Shown here: piece by piece, positions 39,233 through 49,824 of the stretch
Numbering within the stretch: the stretch's first letter is position 1
How the letters are laid out: every line of letters begins with the position of its first letter
Assembly (NCBI GenBank): GCA_947448955.1
Contig: CANFPU010000002.1
Span: 1-64,000 of the forward strand
Source of the DNA: Burkholderiales bacterium
GTDB taxonomy: Bacteria > Pseudomonadota > Gammaproteobacteria > Burkholderiales > Burkholderiaceae_C
Length of the DNA stretch: 64,000 bases
Direction of reading: 5' to 3'
Position numbers and translations under genes: made by a program
Notes under the pieces: generated by a model
Told to the model about the DNA's origin: nothing
Seen by the model: the letters and a program-made list of their open reading frames with translations, nothing else
The model's database searches: none

Positions 39233-39929
39233 GTTCCCAAACATGTTGGAGGTCCACAAGCTCAATGCGGGCTACGGACGAAGCCAGGTGCTGTTCGACC
39301 TCGAGATCCGGGCTGCCGCCAAAGGGATGGTCGCCATCCTGGGCCGCAACGGTGCGGGCAAGACGACCTTGCTCAAAGCGCTGGCCGGCGAATTGCCAGT
39401 GATGTCGGGCGCGATCCGCTTCGACGGCCAGGAGACGGTCGGCGAACCAACCGAGCGGCGTGCGCGCCGTGGCATGGGCTATGTACCGCAGGAGCATGCA
39501 ATCTTCGGCAAGCTGACGGTGCGTGAAAACCTCGAACTCGGCGCGATCCGGCAAGGCCGGTCTGCGCGCATCGACGAGGTGCTGGACTTTTTCCCCAAGC
39601 TGTCGGTACGATTGGCCCAGACCGCCGCCACGCTGTCAGGCGGCGAACGCAAGATGCTCGCCATCGGCCGGGCCTTGCTCGGCAAACCCAAATTGCTGCT
39701 GCTAGACGAGCCCACCGAAGGCGTCTGGATTGGCGTGATCGAAGAAATTGCCGATCGCTTGATCCTGTTGTCGAAGGAAATCAGCCTGATCCTGGTCGAG
39801 CAGCATGTCGAACTCGCGCTGCGGGTGGCTGACCACGTCTATGTGATGGACCGTGGAGCGGTCGCGCTCGAAGGCACCGCCGCGCAGGTCAGAGACGACC
39901 CTCGGTTGCTGCGCTATTTAGCGCCGTGA
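39225..39929 (+). CDS. Branched-chain/urea-type ABC transporter ATPase (UrtE/LivF-like)
   Basis: GTG at 39225 (or ATG 39243); GRNGAGKTTLLKALAG, LSGGERKMLAIGRALLGKPKLLLLDEPTEGVW. Confidence 0.9.
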   Translation: MSEFPNMLEVHKLNAGYGRSQVLFDLEIRAAAKGMVAILGRNGAGKTTLLKALAGELPVMSGAIRFDGQETVGEPTERRARRGMGYVPQEHAIFGKLTVRENLELGAIRQGRSARIDEVLDFFPKLSVRLAQTAATLSGGERKMLAIGRALLGKPKLLLLDEPTEGVWIGVIEEIADRLILLSKEISLILVEQHVELALRVADHVYVMDRGAVALEGTAAQVRDDPRLLRYLAP

Positions 39930-40053
39930 GGGCGTCAAGGGCAGTGTCCATCGTTCGCTCGCTCGCCGCTGTTGTTCGTTAGAACCCTTCCAACGGTCTT
40001 GTTTCAACGGGGCGGTCAAATCTGTCCCGCAACCGTCTTCAAAGGACTCTGTC

Positions 40054-40254
40054 ATGTTGACACCACGTTGCCCCACTGATCCGGCCTTGCTCGAAGCCGC
40101 CGCCCGATTGGCCAACCTGCCTTTGACGCCAGCGCGTGCCGCCGAGCTGGTGCCGTCGATGGATGGCGTCTTTCAATTGCTCGACGCGCTGAATCAAGCC
40201 GCGTTGGGCGAGACGCCGCCTGCGTTTGCTTTCCGTGCCAACTGGGAGCGCTGA
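40054..40254 (+). CDS. AtzG/HpxX-like small subunit (GatC-like)
   Basis: 66 aa; LLEAAARLANLPLTPARAAELVPSMDGVFQLLDALNQAALGETPPAFAFRANWER directly upstream of an AtzE-type amidase. Confidence 0.8.
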   Translation: MLTPRCPTDPALLEAAARLANLPLTPARAAELVPSMDGVFQLLDALNQAALGETPPAFAFRANWER

Positions 40255-40256
40255 CA

Positions 40257-41665
40257 TGACCAGCAACGACATCGCTGCGCCCTTGAAGCTGAGCTTGCGC
40301 GGCGCCGCCGCGGCACTGCGCAAGCGAGAGGTCTCGCCGGTCGAGCTCACCCGCCTGGCACTGGCACAGATCGAAGCCGACGAGCCCAGGCTGAACGCCT
40401 ATGTTCGGCTGACCGCCGACCAGGCTTTGGCGTCTGCGCATCAAGCCGAGCGCGAAATGGCTGCCGGCATAGACCGCGGCGAACTGCACGGCGTGCCGGT
40501 GGCGGTCAAAGACCTCTACGACATGGCCGGCCTGCCGACGACCTGCAGCTCGCAGGTGCGCCATGACCACTTGGCCAGCGTGAACGCTGCTTGTGTCGAT
40601 CGGCTGTTGCAAGCCGGCGCGGTCATTGTCGGCAAAACGCACACCCACGAGTTCGCCTACGGCATCGTCACCCCGACGACCGCCAATCCTTGGAACATTG
40701 CCCATATCCCTGGCGGGTCCAGCGGTGGCTCGGGCGCAACGGTCGCCGCGCGAGGTTGCTTCATGGGGATGGGGACGGACACGGGGGGCTCGATCCGAAT
40801 TCCAGCCGCGGTCTGCGGCACCGTTGGCCTGAAGCCGACCTACGGACGTGTCAGCCGATTTGGTATTGCATCGCTCAGCTGGTCGCTTGATCATGCCGGC
40901 CCACTAACCCGCACTGTCGGCGACGCTGCGGTCACGCTAGGCGCTCTGGCCGGCTACGACCCAAGAGATCCCGGCAGCGCCGACGTGCCCGTGGGTGACT
41001 ACCTGGCCGAACTCGAGCTCGGCGTCAAAGGTTTACGGATTGGCGTGCCGCGCAACTATTTCTTCGACAACGTCGATCCCGAAGTTGCCCGCGACGTGCG
41101 CGACGCGATGGAGCGCTTGGCCCGCGAGGGCGCGGTGCTGGTCGACGTCGACATCCCGATGGCTGGGCAGATCATGCCGGTCGAGTTTGGACTGTGCATG
41201 CCGGAAGCTTCCGCCTACCACCAGAAGGCGCTACGCGAGCGCCGCGATCTGTACCAAGAGGACGTCCGCGCGATGCTCGAGACCGGCGAGATGATTCCCG
41301 CGGTCGATTACATCGCGGCGCTGCGCGTTCGCCATGACATGCAAACGGCATGGCGAAAGATGTTCGATGGCCTGGACGCGCTGATCGGGCCCTCGGTGCC
41401 TTGTGGTGCGACGCGCCGCGACCAGCTCACCGTGCGTTGGCCCGATGGCAGCGATGAGCCCGTTTCGTCGGTGTTTGTCCGCTTGTCGGCACCGGCCAAT
41501 GTCATGGGGCTGCCCTCGGTGGCCGTGCCTTGCGGCTTCACCGGCAGCGGTCTGCCGACGAGCTTCCAGGTCATCGGCAAGCCGTTCCAGGAGGCCCGGA
41601 TCCTGCGTATCGCGCGGGCCTACGAACGCACTGCCGACTGGTCGACCCGACGACCCCCCGGTTAA
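40257..41665 (+). CDS. atzE: AtzE/HpxY-like amidase
   Basis: ATG at 40257; AVKDLYDMAGLPTT, IPGGSSGGSGATVAARGCFMGMGTDTGGSIRIPAAVCGTVGLKPTYGRVS. Confidence 0.82.
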
Positions 41666-41691
41666 CCCGTTCAGGTCGCCCGCGTCAGGCG

Positions 41692-42846
41692 TTAAGCATC
41701 CGGCTCACACCAGTCGGTGATCAGGTCGCCGAACAAAGCTGTGGCCTCGTGAATGCGATCGACCTGGCAGTACTCGTCAGTCTGGTGCGCCATCTCGGGC
41801 TCGCCCGGCCCGAGGATCACCACGGGCGGTTCACCCAGAGGCCGGCGCAGCGCCGCCGCATCGGTGAAGTACGACACCGTGCGCGGCGCGATCACCTGGC
41901 CATTGCGCGCGCTGCAAATCCTGAAAACGCGCTGCATCCACGGGTCCTCGGGCGGGGTGTACACACTGCCCACATCGAGCAGCGCGCGCAGGCCGATCTG
42001 CGGCCCGAGCAAGCGGCAAAGGCATTGCAGCAAGGCCCCGTGGTCCTGGCCGGCGACGCTGCGAATGTCGATGCTCATCTCGGCGGCATCCGGCACCGAA
42101 TTGATGTTCAGGCCGCCTCGCACGGTGCCCACGTTGAGCGTGGGCATGCCCATCAGCGGGTGAGGGCCCGTCTCAAAGCTGAATTTCTCCAGCGCCGAAG
42201 CGGCCTTGGCGATCTTGTAAATCGCGTTGTCACCGCGCTCTGGCATCGCGCCGTGCGCCGTCACCCCTCGGGCCTCGGCCGCCAACCAGAACGCCCCCTT
42301 GTGGCCGAGCAGTGGCAGGTTGGCGGTGGGCTCGGCAACGACCAAGGCGCCGGCACTGCCCAGCAGCGCGGCACCATCCGGTGAGGCGGCCATCGCGAAC
42401 GCGCCTTCGCAGCCGGTCTCTTCGCCCGCTGTGATGATCAGATTCAGGCCGGGGCCCTGACGCAAACGCGCAGCCTGGTCGATTGCAGCACAGACGAAGG
42501 CGGCAATGCCGCTCTTCATGTCGCTGGCGCCGCGGCCGTAGAGTCTGCCGTCGACGATCTCAGCACCAAAAGGGTCGTGCTGCCACTTGGCCTGGCCCAG
42601 CGGCACCACATCGACATGGCCGGTGAAGGCCAATGGCGCCCGGCCAACACCGGGCTCGGCATGACCGCCGATACGCGCCACCAGACTGGTGCGGCGCGGT
42701 GCGAATTCATGCGTCCGGCAAGCAAACCCGGCGGCCGACAGCAGGTCGGCCAGCAGCTCCACGCATCGGTCTTCGTTGCCTGGCGGGTTGACGGTGTTGA
42801 TGCGCAACAGGGCTTGGGTCAGCGCGACGGGATCGGTAGCGGGCAT
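41692..42846 (-). CDS. M20 family metallohydrolase (ArgE/DapE-like)
   Basis: Start at MPATDPVALT; FTGHVDVVPLG, GRGASDMKSGIAAF, TAGEETGCEGA. Confidence 0.88.
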   Translation of the reverse strand: MPATDPVALTQALLRINTVNPPGNEDRCVELLADLLSAAGFACRTHEFAPRRTSLVARIGGHAEPGVGRAPLAFTGHVDVVPLGQAKWQHDPFGAEIVDGRLYGRGASDMKSGIAAFVCAAIDQAARLRQGPGLNLIITAGEETGCEGAFAMAASPDGAALLGSAGALVVAEPTANLPLLGHKGAFWLAAEARGVTAHGAMPERGDNAIYKIAKAASALEKFSFETGPHPLMGMPTLNVGTVRGGLNINSVPDAAEMSIDIRSVAGQDHGALLQCLCRLLGPQIGLRALLDVGSVYTPPEDPWMQRVFRICSARNGQVIAPRTVSYFTDAAALRRPLGEPPVVILGPGEPEMAHQTDEYCQVDRIHEATALFGDLITDWCEPDA

Positions 42847-42868
42847 GGGCGCCTCGGTTGGGTCAGGT

Positions 42869-43744
42869 TCAAGCGCGGTCGTTGCGGTCTTGCACGTAAG
42901 CCTCAGGGCGACGGTCACGCAGCACCTGGTTGAAATCGTTCCAGCGCCGGGCCCGTCGAGCCAAGGCCAGATCCAGATCTGCGTAGATGATCTGCTCTTC
43001 GGTGGCCGACGCCGGCCCGCCCAATGGCCAGCCGGCATAGCTGGTGATCAGGCTTTGGCCGACAAAGGGCTGGCCACGCTCGGTCCCTACGCGGTCGGCT
43101 GCGGCAATGTAGATCGAATTGGTGTGCGCCGCGGCCATCGTCAGGATGTTGGCCATCGCTTCACGGGTCGGGTCCTGGCCGGGAATCGGCACCCAGTTGG
43201 TCGGCACGCAAACCAATTCAGCGCCCTGGAGCGCGCAGCTGCGGTAGAACTCCGGAAACCAACCGTCGTAGCAGATGCCCACGCCCAAGGTTCCATGCTC
43301 GGTCGCGAACACCGGGAAGCCCAGGTTGCCCGGCGCGAAGAACAGGTTCTCGTCCGACCACAGGTGCACTTTGCGGAACACGCCCAAGCGGCCGGCCGGA
43401 CCGATCACCGCCGCAGCGTTGTACAAGGTCGAACCCGCGCGCTCGGCAAAACCGGCAACGATGTGCAGGCCCAGGTCGCGCGCCAGGCCCGCCCACAGCG
43501 TGGTCGAAGCACCGTCATCGAACGCGTCCGCCAGCGAGAGCGCCTCGGATCTGCTGTCGAACACATACCCCGAACTGCACAGTTCAGGCAGCACGACGAT
43601 GCGCGCGCCGCCCTTGGCCGCGCGCTCGATGAAATCGGCCGTCTTGGCCAGATTGCTGGCCTTGTGGCCGACCTGGGGCTCGATCTGGCAGCAAGCGACG
43701 CGCACCGGCGCAATGCCTGGGACTGAGGAAGTGGGGCTCATCAA
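42869..43744 (-). CDS. Carbon-nitrogen hydrolase (nitrilase superfamily)
   Basis: VVLPELCSSGYVF, FRKVHLWSDENLFF, VGICYDGWFPEFYRS Glu-Lys-Cys triad. Confidence 0.88.
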   Translation of the reverse strand: MMSPTSSVPGIAPVRVACCQIEPQVGHKASNLAKTADFIERAAKGGARIVVLPELCSSGYVFDSRSEALSLADAFDDGASTTLWAGLARDLGLHIVAGFAERAGSTLYNAAAVIGPAGRLGVFRKVHLWSDENLFFAPGNLGFPVFATEHGTLGVGICYDGWFPEFYRSCALQGAELVCVPTNWVPIPGQDPTREAMANILTMAAAHTNSIYIAAADRVGTERGQPFVGQSLITSYAGWPLGGPASATEEQIIYADLDLALARRARRWNDFNQVLRDRRPEAYVQDRNDRA

Positions 43745-44002
43745 ATCACCTCGGTTGAGTTAAGCGATACCCTGAACAATAAACCAGTTTCGTGCGCTTG
43801 ACAGATCCATGAGACGCTGCACCAACGCGTTATCGACGAACGCCACGAGCAGACCCTGGCCGATGGAGGCCTTCCGCGGCCGATGGTCGGGCCCGTCGAC
43901 CTGGGTTGTCCTCGACCCGGCCACCTAAAATCAGCGTTTTCTTGTGGTGGGCCGGCGCTGGCGCGTCGAGGGCCGCCCTCTCCTTTGAAACGCCGCTGTC
44001 CG

Positions 44003-45379
44003 ATGCCTGATTCGACCCTGTCCGCCTTGTCCGCCCTGTCGCCGCTGGACGGTCGCTATGCCTCGCGCGTGGCCGCGCTACGCCCTTTGCTGAGCGAATT
44101 CGGCCTGATGCAGCGCAGGGTGCAGGTCGAGGTCGAGTGGTTCATCGCGCTGTCGGACGCTGGCTTTGCCGAGTTCAAGCCGCTGGCCTTAGCCTCGCGC
44201 AGCCATTTGCGCGCGCTGGTGGCGCAGTTTTCTGAAACCGATGCACAGGCCATCAAGAACATCGAGCGCAGAACCAACCACGATGTCAAAGCGGTCGAGT
44301 ACTGGATCAAGGACGCTTTCAAGGGCCATGCCGAACTCGAGGCAGCGGGCGAGTTTGTCCACTTCGCCTGCACCAGCGAGGACATCAACAACACCAGCCA
44401 CGCGCTGATGCTGCAGGCCGCGCGCGAACAGGTGCTGCTGCCGGCGATCGACCGCATCCTGGCCAAGCTGCGGGCGATGGCGCAAGCCATGGCCGAGCTG
44501 CCAATGCTGTCGCGCACCCACGGCCAGACCGCCAGCCCGACCACTGTTGGCAAGGAAGTGGCCAATGTGTTGGCACGGCTGGCCACCGCCCGCTCACGCA
44601 TCGCTGCGGTGCCGCTGCTCGCCAAGATGAACGGCGCAGTGGGCAACTACAACGCCCACCTCGCGGCCTACCCCGACCACGACTGGCAGGGCTTCAGCCG
44701 GCAGGTTGTCGAGCAGGGGCTGGGCCTGAACTTCAACCCGCACACGACCCAGATCGAGCCGCACGACTGCATGGCCGAGCTGTTCGACGCGGTCGTTCGC
44801 TGCGACACCATCCTGATCGACTGGTGCCGCGATGTCTGGGGCTATGTCTCGCTGGGTTACTTCAAGCAGCGGCTCAAGGACGGCGAAGTCGGGTCGTCGA
44901 CGATGCCGCACAAGGTCAACCCGATCGACTTCGAGAATGCCGAAGGCAACTTCGGTCTGGCCAACGCGCTGCTGACCTACTTGAGCCAGAAGCTGCCGAT
45001 CAGCCGCTGGCAGCGCGACCTGACCGACAGCACCGTGCTGCGCAACATGGGTGTGGCGCTGGGCTACGCAGTGCTGGCGCTGGATTCGCTGGCGCGTGGC
45101 CTCGAAAAGCTCGAGATCAACAGCGCTGCGCTGGCCGCCGACCTGGACGGCGCCTGGGAGGTGATGGCCGAAGCAGTGCAGACGGTCATGCGCCGCCACG
45201 GCTTGCCCGAACCCTACGAACAACTCAAGGCCTTCACCCGCGGCCAACCGATGACGCGCGAACTGATGCTCGGCTTCGTCCAAGCGCTAGCCCTGCCGGC
45301 CGATGACAAGGCGCGGCTGATGGCGATGACACCTGCGAGCTACACCGGTCTGGCGGCGGCACTGGCGCGCACGGCCTGA
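44003..45379 (+). CDS. purB: Adenylosuccinate lyase
   Basis: LSPLDGRYASRVAALRPLLSEFGLMQRRVQVEVEWF, TSEDINNTSHA, GSSTMPHKVNPIDFENAEGN. Confidence 0.95.
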   Translation: MPDSTLSALSALSPLDGRYASRVAALRPLLSEFGLMQRRVQVEVEWFIALSDAGFAEFKPLALASRSHLRALVAQFSETDAQAIKNIERRTNHDVKAVEYWIKDAFKGHAELEAAGEFVHFACTSEDINNTSHALMLQAAREQVLLPAIDRILAKLRAMAQAMAELPMLSRTHGQTASPTTVGKEVANVLARLATARSRIAAVPLLAKMNGAVGNYNAHLAAYPDHDWQGFSRQVVEQGLGLNFNPHTTQIEPHDCMAELFDAVVRCDTILIDWCRDVWGYVSLGYFKQRLKDGEVGSSTMPHKVNPIDFENAEGNFGLANALLTYLSQKLPISRWQRDLTDSTVLRNMGVALGYAVLALDSLARGLEKLEINSAALAADLDGAWEVMAEAVQTVMRRHGLPEPYEQLKAFTRGQPMTRELMLGFVQALALPADDKARLMAMTPASYTGLAAALARTA

Positions 45380-45391
45380 GCGGCAACCGCC

Positions 45392-46258
45392 ATGGAATTC
45401 ACCGAGCAACTGCGGGCCGCAGAAAAGCGCCACGACTCGATGCTGTGCGTCGGGCTCGACCCAGAGCCCAGCAAGTTCCCCGGCGACTGGGCCGGCGACG
45501 CCTCGCGCATCTTCGAATTCTGCGCAGCAATCGTCGACGCGACCCATGACCTGGCGATCGCGTTCAAACCGCAGATCGCCTATTTCGCCGCCCACCGCGC
45601 CGAGGACCAACTCGAGCGCCTGATGGCCCACATCCGCCAGGTTGCACCCGATGTGCCGGTGATCCTGGACGCCAAGCGCGGCGACATCGGCAGCACCGCC
45701 GAGCAGTACGCCCGCGAGGCTTTCGAGCGCTACCGGGCCGATGCGGTGACGCTGTCGCCCTTCATGGGCTTCGACTCGATCGAGCCTTACCTTCGTTGGC
45801 AAGGCAAAGGCCTGATCCTGCTGTGCCGCACCAGCAATCCCGGCGGCAGCGACCTGCAGGCCCAGACCTTGCGCAACGGCGACCTGCTCTACGAGCACAT
45901 CGCCAAACTCGCCGCAGGGCCGTGGAACCGCGGCGGCCAGCTCGGTCTGGTCGTGGGCGCCACCTTCCCGGCCGAGATCGAGCGGGTTCGCGCACTCGCG
46001 CCGACGCTGCCGCTGCTGATCCCGGGTGTGGGCGCGCAAGGCGGTGACACGCTGGCCACGGTTCGCGCAGGCTGGCGCGGTGCGGCGGGTGGCCCGGCAA
46101 ATGGCAAGAACGCCGGGCCGACCACGGGGCCGATCATCGTCAACAGCTCGCGCGCGGTGCTCTACGCCTCATCCGAACCCGACTTCGCCAGCGCGGCCAG
46201 GGCGGCGGCAGACGCCACGCGGCGCGCACTGAACGCCGCACGACCCGGCGGCGCTTGA
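45392..46258 (+). CDS. pyrF: Orotidine 5'-phosphate decarboxylase
   Basis: [41 protein letters not shown]. Confidence 0.95.
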   Translation: MEFTEQLRAAEKRHDSMLCVGLDPEPSKFPGDWAGDASRIFEFCAAIVDATHDLAIAFKPQIAYFAAHRAEDQLERLMAHIRQVAPDVPVILDAKRGDIGSTAEQYAREAFERYRADAVTLSPFMGFDSIEPYLRWQGKGLILLCRTSNPGGSDLQAQTLRNGDLLYEHIAKLAAGPWNRGGQLGLVVGATFPAEIERVRALAPTLPLLIPGVGAQGGDTLATVRAGWRGAAGGPANGKNAGPTTGPIIVNSSRAVLYASSEPDFASAARAAADATRRALNAARPGGA

Positions 46259-46262
46259 GCGG

Positions 46263-47390
46263 CTAGGCGCGGCGTCCGCGTTGCACGCGCGAGACGAGAA
46301 AGTGGGTCACCACCTCACCGATGCCCTTGCAGTCAACAGTGCCGGCGGCCTCCATCACAAAACTGTCTTTCAGCGCGGCATGGGTGCTCGGCGAAACCTG
46401 GGCCCGGCCGTGCTGTGAGGTGGACTCCATGCGGCTGGCGGTGTTGACGGTGTTGCCCCAGAGGTCGTAAGAGAACTTCGTGAATCCGATCACACCGGCC
46501 ACCACCGGGCCAGAGTTGATGCCTATCCTCATGTTCAAGGACTTGCCGTTTTCCCGGTTGAAGTTGTCCAGGTCTTCAAACATGCCCAGCGCCATGTCGG
46601 CGCACAGGTCAGCATGGTCAGGCCGGGGAATGGGCAAACCACCGACCGCCATGTAGGCATCGCCGATCGTCTTGATCTTCTCCAAGCCCAGCGCTTCGGC
46701 CCGCTTGTCAAAGCGGGTGAACAAGTCGTTGAGAAGCTTCACCAGTTCGGTGGCATTGATCTGGGACGACATCTTGGTGAAACCGACCAGGTCGCTGAAC
46801 AAGATGCTCACGTCGGGGTAACTGCCCGAAATGTTTTTCTCGCCACGCTTCAATCGCTCGGCAATCGGCCGGGGCAAGATGTTAAGCATCAGCTTCTCGG
46901 TCTTCATCTGCTCGACTTCGAGCAGCTGCTTCTCCAGGTTCAAAGCCGCCAGGCGCTCGCGCTCCAGATCGCGCAAGCGCTTTTTCTCGAACGATGAAAA
47001 TATCCTGGCCTTGAGCAGCACCGGATTGAAGGGCTTGGGCAGGTAGTCCTCGGCGCCGATCTCTATGCATTTGACGGTCTTCTCTAGCGCGTCGGCACCC
47101 GAAATCACGATGACCGACAGCGACTGCAGACCATCCTCGGCCTTGAGCAACTCCAGCACCTCCAGGCCGTCGAGTTCGGGCATCTCCATATCGAGCAGCA
47201 TCAGGTCGATTTCGTTGCTCTTCAGAACTTCCAGCGCTTCGCCGCCATCGGCCGCCTGCACCACATTTTCTATGCCCAGCGACTTGAGCTCCTGCAACAA
47301 GATCCTGCGCAGCGTCCGGCTGTCGTCCACCACCAGCACCCGGAAATTGGAAAAATCGGTGGCCGAGGCCATCGTATTGAATAAGGTCAC
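46263..47390 (-). CDS. Response regulator with class III adenylate cyclase output domain
   Basis: REC domain (VLVVDDSRTLRR...LMLLDMEMPELDG...KPFNP); cyclase domain VSILFSDLVGFTKMSS, KIKTIGDAYMAVGGLP, YDLWGNTVNTASRMES. Confidence 0.92.
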   Translation of the reverse strand: MTLFNTMASATDFSNFRVLVVDDSRTLRRILLQELKSLGIENVVQAADGGEALEVLKSNEIDLMLLDMEMPELDGLEVLELLKAEDGLQSLSVIVISGADALEKTVKCIEIGAEDYLPKPFNPVLLKARIFSSFEKKRLRDLERERLAALNLEKQLLEVEQMKTEKLMLNILPRPIAERLKRGEKNISGSYPDVSILFSDLVGFTKMSSQINATELVKLLNDLFTRFDKRAEALGLEKIKTIGDAYMAVGGLPIPRPDHADLCADMALGMFEDLDNFNRENGKSLNMRIGINSGPVVAGVIGFTKFSYDLWGNTVNTASRMESTSQHGRAQVSPSTHAALKDSFVMEAAGTVDCKGIGEVVTHFLVSRVQRGRRA

Positions 47391-47412
47391 TTTGATGCCG
47401 CTTTATGGGAAG

Positions 47413-48228
47413 TCAGATTGGCGTGTAACATGAGATCTTTCCATGCTGTTCCAGCTTGTAGCTGGCGCTGCCGAGAATTGATTCGGTCGCGCCCAACACC
47501 AGTAAGCCGTCGGTCGGGCTGAGCTGCCTGTAAATATGCCCCAGGACTTTTTCCTTGGTCGCTGGCCCAAAATAGATCAGGACATTTCTCAGCAGGATCA
47601 GATCGAATTTCGGGTAAGCCGGCGATGGGTCCAGGAGATTGCCTCGCAAGAAGCTGACGCAATCCCTGATGACGGGGTTGATCTGGTATTTCCCGGCGCT
47701 GGTCAGGGTCAGATACTTGTTGATCAGGTAACTGTCGAGTCCGCGCTCGATTTCGGTTCTGGTGTAGAGGCCGGCCCGCGCCCTGTGCAGCGCGCGCTCG
47801 GACAAGTCGGTGGCCTGGATATAGACATCCCAGCTCTTGAGCTCAGGGAAGTTTTCTTTCAACGCGATCGCAATGCTATAGGCTTCCTGCCCGGTCGAGA
47901 CGGCGGCGCAAGAAATCCTGATCGCGCGCTCGCTTTTCCTCCGTACGATGATCTCCGGGATAATGCTCTGGACCAGCGCATCGAAAAACTGGCGGTCCCT
48001 GAAAAACATCGTCTCATTGGTTACCAAGGCCTCGAAGACCTGCCAATGCAGGTCGCCGACCGAGGTGCTGGTCAAGGCCTTGAGGAATTCGGTAATACTG
48101 GGTTGATCGTGCGCTTTGCAGATTTCTGCCAAACGCGATTCGATCAGGTAATTCTTGGTCGAATCCAGACTGATGCCGGTCTTTTGCTCGAGCAAGCGGT
48201 AGAATCTGGCAAATATTTCATCAGTCAT
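47413..48228 (-). CDS. cheR: Chemotaxis protein methyltransferase CheR
   Basis: Start at MTDEIFARFYRLLEQKTGI; ISCAAVSTGQEAYSIAI, LILLRNVLIYF. Confidence 0.92.
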   Translation of the reverse strand: MTDEIFARFYRLLEQKTGISLDSTKNYLIESRLAEICKAHDQPSITEFLKALTSTSVGDLHWQVFEALVTNETMFFRDRQFFDALVQSIIPEIIVRRKSERAIRISCAAVSTGQEAYSIAIALKENFPELKSWDVYIQATDLSERALHRARAGLYTRTEIERGLDSYLINKYLTLTSAGKYQINPVIRDCVSFLRGNLLDPSPAYPKFDLILLRNVLIYFGPATKEKVLGHIYRQLSPTDGLLVLGATESILGSASYKLEQHGKISCYTPI

Positions 48229-49363
48229 TGCCGGTGCGTTTGGACGCCATTGGGCGGGTGCGAAAAACCAGTTCATCCGCCATCTTGGCCAGCGGCAGCA
48301 CCATCTCTGCCAGATTGGCTTGGACGACAGCGCCCGGCATCCCCCAGATCACGCTGGACTCCTCATCCTGCGCCAGCACCGCGCCACCCTTGGCTTTGAC
48401 CTCGTGACTGCCCTTCAGGCCGTCGTAGCCCATGCCGGTGAGCATCACCGCCAACAGTGAACTGCCGTAGACCTCGGCCGCCGTTCGAAAAAGAACGTCT
48501 ACCGCCGGGCGACAAGAGTTCTCCGGCGGCTCCAGCGACAGCTGTATCGACAGCTTGCCGCCGACACGGGCCAGCGACATGTGCTGGCCACCGGGCGCCA
48601 GATAGGCGGTGCCGGCTTCAGGAATTTCACCGTGCTCGGGCTCCTTGAAGGTCGTGACGCTGGAGGCCGTCAGTCGGGCTGATAGCAGGGTCGTGAACGC
48701 CGCCGGCATGTGCTGCACGATGAACACCGGCACCGGAAGCGGCGACGAGAGATCGCTGAAGATCTGCTTCAAAGCCATCGGTCCGCCAGTCGACACACCG
48801 ATCACGACCGCTGCAGCAGAGCTTAGCCGGCGGCTCGCCGTCGCTGGTGCAGCCGGTGCCGCAGCGACAACAGGCTTGTGCTGGTCGGCCTGCGCTGGCT
48901 TGTGGTCGCTGGCAAGCTCGGTCTCGCGTCGGCGTATTCGCTGGGCCAGGCCAAAGATCTTGGGGATCAGTTCGGTCTCGAGGACCTTGAAGGCCTCGTC
49001 CATGCTGCCCGCCGATGCGGTGGGCTTGCCGACGTAATCCGTCGCGCCAGCGGTCAGCGCCATCACCGCAGCCTGTGCGCCGCGGTGCGTCATCGTGCTG
49101 AACATGATGATGGGCAGTCGCTTGTGCTCTTTCCGAATCTCGCGCAGCGCTGTCAGCCCGTCCATCTCGGGCATTTCGATGTCCAGCGTGACGATGTCGG
49201 GCTGCAACTGCCGCACCGCCTCGATGGCCTGCAGGCCATTGACGGCAAACCCCGCCACCTCGATCTGCGGGTGCTTGCCCAAGGCGGTCGCGATGATGCG
49301 CCGCATCACTGACGAGTCATCCACCACCAAGACCCGGATCGGCGCAGCTGCTGGGTTAGGCAT
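48221..49363 (-). CDS. cheB: Chemotaxis response regulator protein-glutamate methylesterase CheB
   Basis: REC domain (DIVTLDIEMPEMDGLTALR) plus VVIGVSTGGPMALKQIF, HMPAAFTTLLSARL, MLTGMGYDGLKGS. Confidence 0.95.
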   Translation of the reverse strand: MPNPAAAPIRVLVVDDSSVMRRIIATALGKHPQIEVAGFAVNGLQAIEAVRQLQPDIVTLDIEMPEMDGLTALREIRKEHKRLPIIMFSTMTHRGAQAAVMALTAGATDYVGKPTASAGSMDEAFKVLETELIPKIFGLAQRIRRRETELASDHKPAQADQHKPVVAAAPAAPATASRRLSSAAAVVIGVSTGGPMALKQIFSDLSSPLPVPVFIVQHMPAAFTTLLSARLTASSVTTFKEPEHGEIPEAGTAYLAPGGQHMSLARVGGKLSIQLSLEPPENSCRPAVDVLFRTAAEVYGSSLLAVMLTGMGYDGLKGSHEVKAKGGAVLAQDEESSVIWGMPGAVVQANLAEMVLPLAKMADELVFRTRPMASKRTGND

Positions 49364-49386
49364 GCTAGGTGCTCGCGTTGAAATTC

Positions 49387-49824
49387 TTATTCGGCAAGGC
49401 AGCCAGAGATCAGCTTGTCTGCATCCAGGATGAAGAGCAGCTTGCCGGCCAGCTTGTGGAAACCGATGATCAGTTCATAAGCGGTGGCGGGCATGTTGCT
49501 GGGCGGCGGTTCGAGGTCGGCATCTTCGAGCTCCAGGATATCGCTGACCTTGTCGGTCGACAGACCGAAGAGCACGCCGTTGTTGCGAATGAAGACGGTG
49601 ATGATGCTGTCCGCGCTCGGGTTGGGCGTGAATTTCAAGCGCTTGCGCATGTCGATTGCGGTGACGATCTGGCCGCGAAGGTTGATCAATCCCGAGACGG
49701 CATAAGGCGCCAACGGTACCGGCGTGACCTCGGTGCCTTTGGTGAGCTCGACGACATTCGAGGTCAGGATGCCGAAATACAAATCGTCGACATAAAACGT
49801 CGCATAAGACTGGGTCGAGCTCAC
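49387..49824 (-). CDS. cheW: Chemotaxis coupling protein CheW
   Basis: 145 aa; VELTKGTEVTPVPLAPYAVSGLINLRGQIVTAIDMRKRL. Confidence 0.92.
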   Translation of the reverse strand: MSSTQSYATFYVDDLYFGILTSNVVELTKGTEVTPVPLAPYAVSGLINLRGQIVTAIDMRKRLKFTPNPSADSIITVFIRNNGVLFGLSTDKVSDILELEDADLEPPPSNMPATAYELIIGFHKLAGKLLFILDADKLISGCLAE

